From positions 241,474 to 305,473 of the forward strand of contig NZ_LQIS01000012.1 in the NCBI RefSeq assembly GCF_001499905.1: 64,000 nt of DNA, in the 5' to 3' direction. The notes under the pieces were generated by a model. That model had not been told where the DNA came from. It saw only the letters and a list, made by a program, of their open reading frames with translations, and searched no databases. The translations under genes were made by a program, and so were the position numbers. Shown piece after piece: positions 37,317 through 44,989 of the stretch (positions are counted from its first letter, which is position 1; each line of letters begins with the position of its first letter). The stretch comes from Mycobacterium sp. GA-1285 (lineage in GTDB: Bacteria > Actinomycetota > Actinomycetes > Mycobacteriales > Mycobacteriaceae).

Positions 37317-38050
37317 CAGGCCCCCTTGAACCTCGGGGGTCGCTTCTCGATACGTGCGACCTGCGCCTCGATGATGTCCTGGCTCGCCCACGCCCGGTCG
37401 AACAGATCCTGGTGTGCCGGCCACGGGTCCTCATAGGCGCCGTCGTCGTTGAGCACCCGCTTGGCGTGCTGCAGGGCCAGCGGCGCGAAGCCCGCGATCT
37501 CCTGCGCCCAGGCCTGGGCGTCTTCCAGCGTGCCGATGCGGTTGGCCATCCCGGTCTGCAGTGCGACGTCGGCGGTGAGCCGCTCGGCCGCCAGCAACAT
37601 GCCGCGGGCCCTACCGGCCCCGACGAGCGACGTCAACCGACGGATGCTCCAATTGTCCAGCGCGATGCCGTATTTCGCGACGGGGAACTGGAAGTACGCC
37701 TCGGGCGCGACGACGCGCAGGTCACAGATCATCGACAGGATGACCCCGGCGCCGATCGCGGGTCCGTTGATGGCGCCGATGACCGGTACGGGCGCCGCGT
37801 CGATCGCCAGGTTCAGCGCCCGGGCCTTGTCGGGCAGTTCGTCGGCGACGCCTTGGCCGCCGGAGAGGTCGGCGCCGGAGCTGAACACATGGCCCTGCCC
37901 GGTCAGCACGATCACGCGCACGTCGTCGGCGGTGGCCTTCTCGATCGCTTCGCGAAGCCCGTCGACGAGTTCGGCGTTGAGCGCATTGCGGCGCTCGGCG
38001 CGCTGCATCTCCAGGGTCAGCACGTGGCCGTCGCGGGTCACACCAATCAT
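37316..38050 (-). CDS. echA6: EchA6-like crotonase-fold protein
   Basis: A 244-residue enoyl-CoA hydratase-fold protein with [18 protein letters not shown] (oxyanion loop, near residue 60) and [11 protein letters not shown] (near 95). The two glutamates that catalyse hydration in true crotonases are replaced: [11 protein letters not shown] where GGGCELAMMCD is usual, and FQFPVAKYG where FGQPEILLG is usual. M. tuberculosis EchA6 (Rv0905) shows the same lack of catalytic residues and is thought to carry acyl-CoA to FAS-II rather than hydrate it. It is divergent from accD3 with a 26-bp gap. Confidence 0.88.
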   Translation of the reverse strand: MIGVTRDGHVLTLEMQRAERRNALNAELVDGLREAIEKATADDVRVIVLTGQGHVFSSGADLSGGQGVADELPDKARALNLAIDAAPVPVIGAINGPAIGAGVILSMICDLRVVAPEAYFQFPVAKYGIALDNWSIRRLTSLVGAGRARGMLLAAERLTADVALQTGMANRIGTLEDAQAWAQEIAGFAPLALQHAKRVLNDDGAYEDPWPAHQDLFDRAWASQDIIEAQVARIEKRPPRFKGA

Positions 38051-38058
38051 GTCGCCAC

Positions 38059-38068
38059 CCTATATAGG
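38059..38068. promoter_or_regulatory. Symmetric bidirectional -10 region
   Basis: CCTATATAGG is a perfect 10-bp palindrome centred exactly halfway between the echA6 (38050) and accD3 (38077) start codons. TATATA reads the same on both strands and could serve as the -10 element in both directions, giving leaderless or nearly leaderless transcripts. Confidence 0.5.
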
Positions 38069-38076
38069 CTCGCGTC

Positions 38077-39573
38077 ATGAGCCGGATCGGCGCCCTCGAG
38101 GTGCGCGATGCCGTGCTGGACGCCGGTTCGTTCCGAGGCTGGGACGGTGCGCCCACAGACGTCGGGGCCGACGGTGACTACCGGCGCGCGTTGGACGCAG
38201 CGGCCGCCAAGACAGGGTTGGACGAGTCGGTGGTGACCGGCGAGGGGACGGTCTTCGGCCGCCGCGTCGCGCTGGTGCTGTGCGAGTTCGACTTCCTGGC
38301 CGGCTCGATCGGGGTGGCGGCGGCCGAGCGGATCACCGCGGCGGTGCAACGGGCGACGGCCGAACGGCTGCCGCTGCTGGCGTCGCCCAGCTCGGGTGGC
38401 ACCCGGATGCAGGAGGGCACCGTCGCGTTCCTGCAGATGGTCAAGATCGCCGCGGCCGTCGAACTGCACAAACGCGCGCATCTGCCGTATCTGGTGTACC
38501 TGCGGCATCCCACGACCGGCGGGGTGTTCGCGTCGTGGGGGTCGCTGGGACACGTGACGGGCGCCGAACCCGGTGCGCTGATCGGCTTCCTCGGGCCGCG
38601 GGTGTACGAACACCTCTACGGAGAGCCGTTTCCCGAGGGCATCCAGACCGCCGAGAACCTGCACCGCCACGGCGTCATCGACGGTGTCGTGCCGCTCGAA
38701 TCGCTGCGCGAAACGCTGAACCGGACGCTGACCGTGGTCGCCGATCCGCCGGGCTCGCCGCCGTCTGGGCCCGAACTCGGGCCGCTGCCCGACGTGCCGG
38801 CGTGGGAGTCGGTGGAGGCCTCGCGGCGGCCGGACCGCCCGGGCGTGGGATACCTGCTGCGGCACGGGACGACCGAGCGGGTGCTGCTGTCGGGGACGGG
38901 GCAGGGCGAGGCGGCGACGACGCTGTTGGCGCTGGCCCGGTTCGGCGCGCAGCCCGCGGTGGTGCTCGGACAACAACGCGTGGTCGGCGGAACCCGGACG
39001 CGAGGAGGAAGAGAAGTGATGGTGGGACCGGCGGCGCTGCGCGAGGCGCGACGCGGGATGGCGTTGGCCGAGGGGCTGCAACTGCCGCTGGTGCTTGTGA
39101 TCGACACGGCCGGACCGGCGTTGACCGTCGAGGCCGAGCAGGGTGGTTTGGCCGGTGAGATCGCGCGCTGCCTGGCGGAACTGGTCACCCTGGACACGCC
39201 GACGGTGTCGGTGCTGTTGGGTCAGGGCAGCGGCGGGCCGGCGCTGGCGATGGTGCCCGCCGACCGGGTGTTGGCGGCGCTGCACGGCTGGCTGGCGCCG
39301 CTTCCGCCGGAGGGTGCCAGCGCGATCGTGTTCCGCGATCTGGACCACGCCGCGGAACTGGCTGCCGCGCAGGGCATTCGGTCAGCGGACCTGCTGCGCG
39401 ACGGCATCGTCGACGTGGTCGTGCCCGAAAATCCCGATGCCGCCGACGAACCGATGCAGTTCACGCGGCGGTTGTCGACGGTCGTGGCCAACGAACTGCA
39501 TTCGCTGCGTTCGGTTTCCGGAGCCGAGCGGCTCGAGACGCGGCTGCAGCGCTACCGACGGATCGGGTTGTGA
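38077..39573 (+). CDS. accD3: Acyl-CoA carboxylase carboxyltransferase, AccD3-like
   Basis: A 498-residue carboxyltransferase with both crotonase-fold halves in one chain. The beta-like half has LPLLASPSSGGTRMQEG (near residue 103) and the alpha-like half LGQQRVVGGTRTRGG (near 302) and LGQGSGGPALAMVPADRV. Length, divergent orientation and neighbours match M. tuberculosis Rv0904c (accD3). It would transfer carboxyl from biotin to an acyl-CoA, but the native substrate of AccD3 is not settled and no biotin carboxylase is nearby. It starts at ATG 38077 with no clear ribosome-binding site, consistent with a leaderless transcript. Confidence 0.9.
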   Translation: MSRIGALEVRDAVLDAGSFRGWDGAPTDVGADGDYRRALDAAAAKTGLDESVVTGEGTVFGRRVALVLCEFDFLAGSIGVAAAERITAAVQRATAERLPLLASPSSGGTRMQEGTVAFLQMVKIAAAVELHKRAHLPYLVYLRHPTTGGVFASWGSLGHVTGAEPGALIGFLGPRVYEHLYGEPFPEGIQTAENLHRHGVIDGVVPLESLRETLNRTLTVVADPPGSPPSGPELGPLPDVPAWESVEASRRPDRPGVGYLLRHGTTERVLLSGTGQGEAATTLLALARFGAQPAVVLGQQRVVGGTRTRGGREVMVGPAALREARRGMALAEGLQLPLVLVIDTAGPALTVEAEQGGLAGEIARCLAELVTLDTPTVSVLLGQGSGGPALAMVPADRVLAALHGWLAPLPPEGASAIVFRDLDHAAELAAAQGIRSADLLRDGIVDVVVPENPDAADEPMQFTRRLSTVVANELHSLRSVSGAERLETRLQRYRRIGL

Positions 39574-39574
39574 G

Positions 39575-39820
39575 TCAGCCCCCGAGCTCGGAGACCGCGG
39601 TGTCGAGTTGTGCTGCCTGCTCTTCGATTTCGCGGTCGGACGGCGAGTCGCCGATGCGCTGCACCAGGTCGTCGCGGGCCACCACCTCGAGGGCGCCGCG
39701 GTAGTCGGCCGATGCGAGCCGGCCCGCGCCGATCACCTCCACCCGGCCTTCGATGACCACCAGCACGGCGTTCCTCTCCTCGGACTGCAACAGTGTGCGT
39801 ACATCCTCGGCCGAGATCAT
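39575..39820 (-). CDS. Small conserved acidic protein of unknown function
   Basis: An 81-residue acidic protein (MISAEDVRTLLQSEERNAVLVVIEGRVEVI at the start, LDTAVSELGG at the end). The strand pattern AVLVVIEGRVEVIG with a C-terminal helix rich in Glu and Gln suggests a small folded domain. No family is recognised. It overlaps the DUF3072 gene by 4 bp and ends one base after the convergent accD3 stop. Confidence 0.7.
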   Translation of the reverse strand: MISAEDVRTLLQSEERNAVLVVIEGRVEVIGAGRLASADYRGALEVVARDDLVQRIGDSPSDREIEEQAAQLDTAVSELGG

Positions 39821-40032
39821 GATGAGCTCCGTCCCGTCTGTTGTTGTAGCCGGTCGATCATCTCGGAGGCCTGGGCCTTGGTCAGGTTCTCGGGAACCTC
39901 CTCGCCCGCCTCCCGCGCCAGCGTCGTCAAGTAGCTGCGCTGCGGACCGGTCATCGGCTCGTCACCGGTGACCCAGTCCGAGCGGTCCTTCTGCGGATTC
40001 TCCTGCGGCGCGCGGCCGGCGTCCTCACTCAT
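39817..40032 (-). CDS. DUF3072 family small protein
   Basis: A 71-residue hydrophilic protein with the family core DWVTGDEPMTGPQRSYLTTLAREAGEE followed by LTKAQASEMIDRLQQQTGR, a helical SAP-like or topoisomerase-associated-type mini-domain found in many actinobacteria. No function is known. The ATG at 40032 is the likely start, and it forms a two-gene unit with the small protein downstream. Confidence 0.8.
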   Translation of the reverse strand: MSEDAGRAPQENPQKDRSDWVTGDEPMTGPQRSYLTTLAREAGEEVPENLTKAQASEMIDRLQQQTGRSSS

Positions 40033-40062
40033 GGCCCTAGCTATGCCCGCTGATCGACTGGT

Positions 40063-40509
40063 CTATGCGACCGTCATCGCGCTGAGCATCGCGATGCAGG
40101 TGACGAGGTCCAGCGGCAGTCGCACCCGGCTGCGCCGGGTCCAGCGCACGGCCGCGGCCTCGTCGACCTCCGCCGGATCGCACTTTTCGAACGTCACCGC
40201 CTTCGGTATGAAGTCGACCAGCGACCACACCCGCATCACCGCGTGGCTGACCAGCGCCACCAGCAGCGCGGTGCGCACATCGGCGTGAGACCACCCGACG
40301 ATGAGCGAGACGATGAGCAGCACCTCGAAAGCGGTGTGCGCCGGGATCCAGAACCGGCGTCGCGAGAGTCCGCCGTGGTGCGCCTGGATGATGCCGGGTC
40401 GTTTGGGCCAGGCGGGGTCGACGACGACGGTCTCGTAGAGTCCGCCTCCGAACACGACACACGCCAGCAGCGCGGTGGTGGCGATCAGGATGAGTGTCGG
40501 GGTCCACAT
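40063..40509 (-). CDS. Four-helix membrane protein, DUF1772-like
   Basis: A protein of about 148 residues with hydrophobic segments near residues 5-24, 56-72, 80-98 and 130-147. Conserved-looking polar features include GGGLYETVVVDPAWP and GLSRRRFWIPAH. This resembles DUF1772-type membrane proteins, but I am not certain. The start is ATG 40509, with GTG 40512 directly before it. It may have lost a clear partner gene; the neighbours do not suggest a role. Confidence 0.72.
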   Translation of the reverse strand: MWTPTLILIATTALLACVVFGGGLYETVVVDPAWPKRPGIIQAHHGGLSRRRFWIPAHTAFEVLLIVSLIVGWSHADVRTALLVALVSHAVMRVWSLVDFIPKAVTFEKCDPAEVDEAAAVRWTRRSRVRLPLDLVTCIAMLSAMTVA

Positions 40510-40571
40510 CACCGCCGATTATTACGGTGTGCACGAGTCGTGCGTGCCCCACCCATGACACGATCGAGCGC

Positions 40572-41675
40572 ATGGCTGGAGTCAATCCGTTCCGCATCGC
40601 GTTTTCCGACGCCGACCTCGACGACCTGCGGTCCCGGTTACGACGCACCCGGTGGCCGGAGGCCGAATGCGTCGACGACTGGAGCCAGGGCATTCCGCTG
40701 GCCTACACCCGCGAACTGGCCGACTACTGGCTCAACGAGTACGACTGGCGCGCCCGCGAGGCGGCGCTGAACCGGTTCGAGCACTACACCACCGAGATCG
40801 ACGGCCTCGACATCCACTTCATCCATCAGCGCTCGTCGCGGCCCGATGCCTTCCCGTTGGTGATCACCCACGGCTGGCCTGGTTCGATCGTGGAGTTCCA
40901 CAAGGTGATCGAACCGCTCACCGAGCGCGGCTTCGACGTGGTCTGCCCATCACTGCCGGGCTACGGGTTCTCGGGCAAGCCGACCAGTACGGGGTGGGGC
41001 ATCGAGAAGATCGCGACGGCGTGGGACACGTTGATGGGCAGGCTGGGCTATGACCGGTTCGGGGCGCAGGGTGGCGACTGGGGTGCGGCCGTCACGACGC
41101 AGATTGGCCGCAACGGGGGTCGCTGTAAGGCCATCCACCTGAACATGCCGCTGGGCTTCCCACCCGGCAAGCTCGAGAATCCGACCGAAGAGGAGCAGCG
41201 GGCGCTGGAGCGCGGCGCGTACTACCAGAAGTGGGACTCCGGCTATTCCAAGCAGCAGTCCACCCGGCCGCAGACCCTCGGCTACGGGCTCGTCGACTCC
41301 CCGGTCGGCCAGCTCGCCTGGATCGTCGAGAAGTTCTGGTCGTGGATGGACTGCGACGGCCACCCGGAGAACGTGCTGACCAAAGACGAGCTCCTCGACA
41401 ACGTGATGCTGTACTGGCTCACCGCATCGGGCGCGTCGTCGGCCCGCCTGTACTGGGAGAGCTTCAACGCGTTCGGCGGATTCGACCGCGTCGAGCTTCC
41501 GACCGGCGTCGCGTCCTTCCCCAAAGAGATTTTGCAGGCCCCGCGCGACTGGTGCGAGAACGGATACAACATCACCCACTGGACGACGATGCCGCGCGGT
41601 GGTCACTTCGCGGCGTTCGAGCAACCCGACCTGTACGTCGACGACGTCGCGAAGTTCTTCGATAGCGTGCGATAG
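40572..41675 (+). CDS. Epoxide hydrolase (alpha/beta hydrolase with EHN domain)
   Basis: A 367-residue epoxide hydrolase. An N-terminal EHN domain (PFRIAFSDADLDDLRSRLRRTRWP, residues 6-29) precedes the alpha/beta hydrolase core: HGWPGS (oxyanion loop, near residue 103), QGGDWGAAV (nucleophile Asp, near 171) and MPRGGHFAAFE (catalytic His, near 349). It would open an epoxide to a diol. The ATG at 40572 is the start; its stop codon abuts the ATG of the flavoprotein gene (TAG-ATG), suggesting cotranscription and perhaps a shared oxidative pathway. Confidence 0.92.
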   Translation: MAGVNPFRIAFSDADLDDLRSRLRRTRWPEAECVDDWSQGIPLAYTRELADYWLNEYDWRAREAALNRFEHYTTEIDGLDIHFIHQRSSRPDAFPLVITHGWPGSIVEFHKVIEPLTERGFDVVCPSLPGYGFSGKPTSTGWGIEKIATAWDTLMGRLGYDRFGAQGGDWGAAVTTQIGRNGGRCKAIHLNMPLGFPPGKLENPTEEEQRALERGAYYQKWDSGYSKQQSTRPQTLGYGLVDSPVGQLAWIVEKFWSWMDCDGHPENVLTKDELLDNVMLYWLTASGASSARLYWESFNAFGGFDRVELPTGVASFPKEILQAPRDWCENGYNITHWTTMPRGGHFAAFEQPDLYVDDVAKFFDSVR

Positions 41676-43055
41676 ATGGGCAGGACGTTCGAGGCCGATT
41701 ACTTGGTCGTGGGGGCGGGCGCGATGGGGCTCGCGTTCACCGACACGTTGGTCCACGAGTCGGATGCGACGGTCGTGATGGTCGATCGCAACGACCAGCC
41801 CGGCGGGCACTGGACGACGGCGTACCCGTTCGTGCGGCTGCACCAGCCGTCGGCCTACTACGGGGTGAACTCGCGCGGGCTGGGTAGCGACACCGTCGAC
41901 GAATTCGGGCTCAACGCAGGCTATTACGAGTTGGCCAGCGGTGCCGAGGTGTGCGCCTATTTCGACGCGGTGATGACCCAGCACCTGCTGCCGACCGGGC
42001 GGGTGACCTACCTGCCGATGAGCGAGTATGTCGGCGACGGGCGGGTGCGCACGTTCGGCGGTGAGGACATCGAGGTGACGGCACGGCGGGTGGTGACCAC
42101 CCGGGTCGAGGTCGTGGTGCCGTCGATGCGGCGCCCGTCCTACGACATCGCCGACGGCGTCCATGTCGTGCCGCCCAACAGCCTGCCGCGCCTGCCCGAT
42201 CCGCGGGACCGCTATGTGATTGTCGGAGCGGGGAAGACGGCGATGGACTCCTGCCTGTGGCTCTTGCGTCACGGCGTCGCGCCGGAGCGGGTGACGTGGA
42301 TCAAGCCCCGCGAGTCGTGGGTGCTGGACCGCGCGGCCATCCAGCCGGGGCGCCAGTTCGCCAAGCACACGATCGGCGACTTCGCCAATCAGTTGGCCGC
42401 GGTGCGCGAGGCGGAGTCGCTCCCCGACCTGTTCGAGCGGCTCGAGGACAAGGGCTGTCTGCAACGCATCGACCGGTCTGTCGAGCCGACGATGTACCGG
42501 TGCGCGATCCTGTCGCAGGCCGAGCTGTCCGAGTTGCGCCGCATCACCGACGTCGTGCGGATGGGCCACGTCAAGGCGATCGAGCCCGGGCGGATCATGC
42601 TCGACGACGGCGTCCGTGACGTCGACGGCTCGGTGCTCTACATCGACTGCAGCGCAGACGGTTTGGGTAAAGAGCCGGTGACGACGATCTTCGACGGCGA
42701 CCACATCGCGCTGCAGACCGTGCGCACCTGCCAGCCGGCGTTCAGTGCGGCCGTCATCGCTCACGTCGAGGCGGCGTACCCCGACGACGACACGCGCAAC
42801 ACGTTCTGCAAGCCGGTTCCCTACCCGCACGTTCCGATCGACTGGCTTCGGATGATGTTGATTTTTAACCAGAATCAGCTGCAGTGGTTCTCCGACCCGG
42901 ACATGATGGCCTGGGTCGACGCGGCGCGGCTCAACGCGTTGCACCACGTGACCGCCAACATCAGCGAGCGGGCACGCGACCGGATCATCTCGATGCTCAC
43001 CTCGGAGCTTCCGGCGGTCAACGAGAAGTTGGAAGCGCTGCTGGCGTCGGCCTGA
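41676..43055 (+). CDS. FAD/NAD(P)-dependent flavoprotein oxidoreductase
   Basis: A 459-residue flavoprotein. The N-terminal dinucleotide motif VVGAGAMGLAF (near residue 11), the FAD-ribose DRNDQPGGHW (near 37) and a second Rossmann motif VIVGAGKTAMDS (near 183) show it binds FAD and probably NAD(P). It lacks the FxGxxxHxxxW fingerprint, so it is not a type I Baeyer-Villiger enzyme. It sits immediately after the epoxide hydrolase; its substrate is unknown. It ends just before palindrome copy B and converges on the ABC transporter genes. Confidence 0.85.
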   Translation: MGRTFEADYLVVGAGAMGLAFTDTLVHESDATVVMVDRNDQPGGHWTTAYPFVRLHQPSAYYGVNSRGLGSDTVDEFGLNAGYYELASGAEVCAYFDAVMTQHLLPTGRVTYLPMSEYVGDGRVRTFGGEDIEVTARRVVTTRVEVVVPSMRRPSYDIADGVHVVPPNSLPRLPDPRDRYVIVGAGKTAMDSCLWLLRHGVAPERVTWIKPRESWVLDRAAIQPGRQFAKHTIGDFANQLAAVREAESLPDLFERLEDKGCLQRIDRSVEPTMYRCAILSQAELSELRRITDVVRMGHVKAIEPGRIMLDDGVRDVDGSVLYIDCSADGLGKEPVTTIFDGDHIALQTVRTCQPAFSAAVIAHVEAAYPDDDTRNTFCKPVPYPHVPIDWLRMMLIFNQNQLQWFSDPDMMAWVDAARLNALHHVTANISERARDRIISMLTSELPAVNEKLEALLASA

Positions 43056-43059
43056 TTCG

Positions 43060-43122
43060 CGACGAAACTGAACTTCTGTCTGAAATCCCGCGCCGATCTC
43101 GCACATATCTTCAGTTTCGGCG
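43060..43122. repeat. CGAAACTG-type palindrome, copy B
   Basis: Thirteen-base arms (CGACGAAACTGAA and TTCAGTTTCGGCG, one mismatch) enclose a 37-nt spacer in the gap between two convergent genes, where it could act as a bidirectional terminator. Confidence 0.7.
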
Positions 43123-43139
43123 GGCAGGTCTGGCGGCAG

Positions 43140-43171
43140 GTCAGGCGGGTCAGGCGTCAGGCGGGTCAGGC
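43140..43171. repeat. Perfect 16-bp tandem duplication
   Basis: GTCAGGCGGGTCAGGC occurs twice in tandem (43140-43155 and 43156-43171), preceded by degenerate copies. The second copy covers the stop codon of the minus-strand ABC transporter gene (43166-43168). Confidence 0.85.
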
Positions 43172-44989
43172 CAGCGAGTCGACCCACGCGCGGTGCAGCG
43201 CGGCGTAGTGGCCGTCGGCGCGGGCGATGAGGTCGGCGGGTGTGCCGTCCTCGACGATCCGGCCGTGCTCGAGGACCAGCACCCGGTCGGCGATCTGCAC
43301 GGTCGACAGCCGGTGGGCGATCACCAACGCCGTGCGGTCGGCGAGCACGGTTTCCAGTGCGCGTTGGACCATGCGCTCGCTGGGGATGTCCAACGACGAC
43401 GTGGCCTCGTCGAGGATCAGCACCGCCGGGTCGGCGAGGAACGCCCGCGCGAACGCGACGAGTTGCCGCTGCCCGGCCGAGAGCCGGCCGCCGCGTTTGG
43501 CGACGTCGGTGTGGTATCGGTCGGGCAGCGCCGCGATGAACCGATCGGCGCCGACGGCTTCGGCCGCAGCGGCGACCTCGGCGTCGGTGGCGTCGGGCCG
43601 GCCGAACCGGATGTTGTCGGCGACGGTCCCGTCGAACATGAAGTTCTCCTGGGTGACCATCACGACGTGACGGCGCAGCTCGGACTGCGAAAGGTCGCGC
43701 AGGTCAACGCCATTCAGCGTCACCGAGCCGGACGTCGGATCGTAGAACCGTGCGATCAGCTTGGCGATCGTGGTCTTGCCCGCCCCGGTGGTGCCAACCA
43801 GCGCGACGGTCTGACCGGCGGGCACCTCGAGCGTCAGGCCGGGTAACACCGGCCGACCCGCCACGTACTCGAATTTCACGTCTCTGAAGGCGATCTCGCC
43901 GCGCACGTCGGTCAGCGCGACGGGGCGCGACGGGTCTTCGATGCCCGGCCGCTCGGCGAGCACGCCGGCCAGTTTCTCGAGTGCCGAGGCCGCCGATTGG
44001 AACGTGTTGAAGAACTGCGAGATCTCCTGCATCGGTTCGAAGAACATCCGCAGGTAGAGCAGGAAGGCCGTCAGCGTGCCGATGGTCATCTGTCCGTGCA
44101 GGACCCGATAGCCGCCGTACAGCAGCACCACGCCGGTGGTGAGGTTGCCAACGAGCTTGACACCCGGCATGAAGATCGCGAGCAGTTGGAAGGTGCGCTC
44201 GTTGTCGGCCTTGTAGCGGTCGGCGATGTCTTCGAAGATCTGCTGGTTGCGTGGTTCGCGGCGGTAGGCCTGCACGGCCTTGATGCCCGTCATCGTCTCG
44301 ACGAACTGCACGATCACCAGCGCGGCACTCTCCCGCACCCGGCGATACGTTCTGGCCGACTCGTTGCGGAACCACCAGACCAGTCCGATCAGCACCGGGA
44401 AAGCGCCCAGGCACATCAACCCGAGCCGCCAGTCGAGCGCGACGAGCAGGATCGCGGTCCCGAACAGCGTGAGCACCGCGGTGACCAGGCTGTCGAAACC
44501 GGTCTCCAGCATGTCCTGGATGGCCTCGACGTCGTTGGTGGACCGGCTCACCACCCGGCCGGAGGTGTAACGCTCGTGGAACGCGATGTCGAGGCGCTGG
44601 AAGTGCCGAAACACCCTGCGGCGCAACTCCAGAAGCACCTTCTGCCCGATGCGGCCCGAGCGGCGCAGGAAGAACATCCTGCTGGTGGCCTGCACCGCTA
44701 CGACGACAGCAAGGGTGCCGACGATCGTCAGCAGCGTGTGGGCCGATCCGCCGGCGACGATCGGCGGGATTCCGCGGTCGATGCCGCGCTGCACGAGGAT
44801 CGGAACCGACAGCCGCGCGGCGTTTTCCACCACCACGACGAGCGCGAGCAGCGCAACGGTGACGCGGTACGGCCGCAGCAGGTCACCGAGCAGCGAACGG
44901 GCCTCCCGCCGCCGATCGATGCTCTCGTCGATCGGCAGGTCGTCGTCGCGTTTGTCGTCGAGCTTGCCGCGCCACTCGGTCGTCGTCAT
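43166..44989 (-). CDS. ABC exporter half, catalytic-type subunit
   Basis: A 607-residue type IV ABC exporter half: six membrane helices in residues about 45-320, then a nucleotide-binding domain with Walker A VGTTGAGKT (near residue 398), a slightly altered signature LSAGQRQ (canonical LSGGQ; near 500) and intact Walker B LILDEATSSLD with the catalytic glutamate. The ATG at 44989 overlaps the upstream half-transporter by 4 bp, so the two form a heterodimer. Its signature would face the degenerate ATP site of the partner. The cargo is unknown (drugs or lipids are typical). Confidence 0.92.
   Translation of the reverse strand: MTTTEWRGKLDDKRDDDLPIDESIDRRREARSLLGDLLRPYRVTVALLALVVVVENAARLSVPILVQRGIDRGIPPIVAGGSAHTLLTIVGTLAVVVAVQATSRMFFLRRSGRIGQKVLLELRRRVFRHFQRLDIAFHERYTSGRVVSRSTNDVEAIQDMLETGFDSLVTAVLTLFGTAILLVALDWRLGLMCLGAFPVLIGLVWWFRNESARTYRRVRESAALVIVQFVETMTGIKAVQAYRREPRNQQIFEDIADRYKADNERTFQLLAIFMPGVKLVGNLTTGVVLLYGGYRVLHGQMTIGTLTAFLLYLRMFFEPMQEISQFFNTFQSAASALEKLAGVLAERPGIEDPSRPVALTDVRGEIAFRDVKFEYVAGRPVLPGLTLEVPAGQTVALVGTTGAGKTTIAKLIARFYDPTSGSVTLNGVDLRDLSQSELRRHVVMVTQENFMFDGTVADNIRFGRPDATDAEVAAAAEAVGADRFIAALPDRYHTDVAKRGGRLSAGQRQLVAFARAFLADPAVLILDEATSSLDIPSERMVQRALETVLADRTALVIAHRLSTVQIADRVLVLEHGRIVEDGTPADLIARADGHYAALHRAWVDSLA

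Noticed and set aside
43140..43171. CRISPR-like array
   Set aside because: Only two abutting 16-bp units with no spacers and no cas genes; it is a simple tandem duplication.
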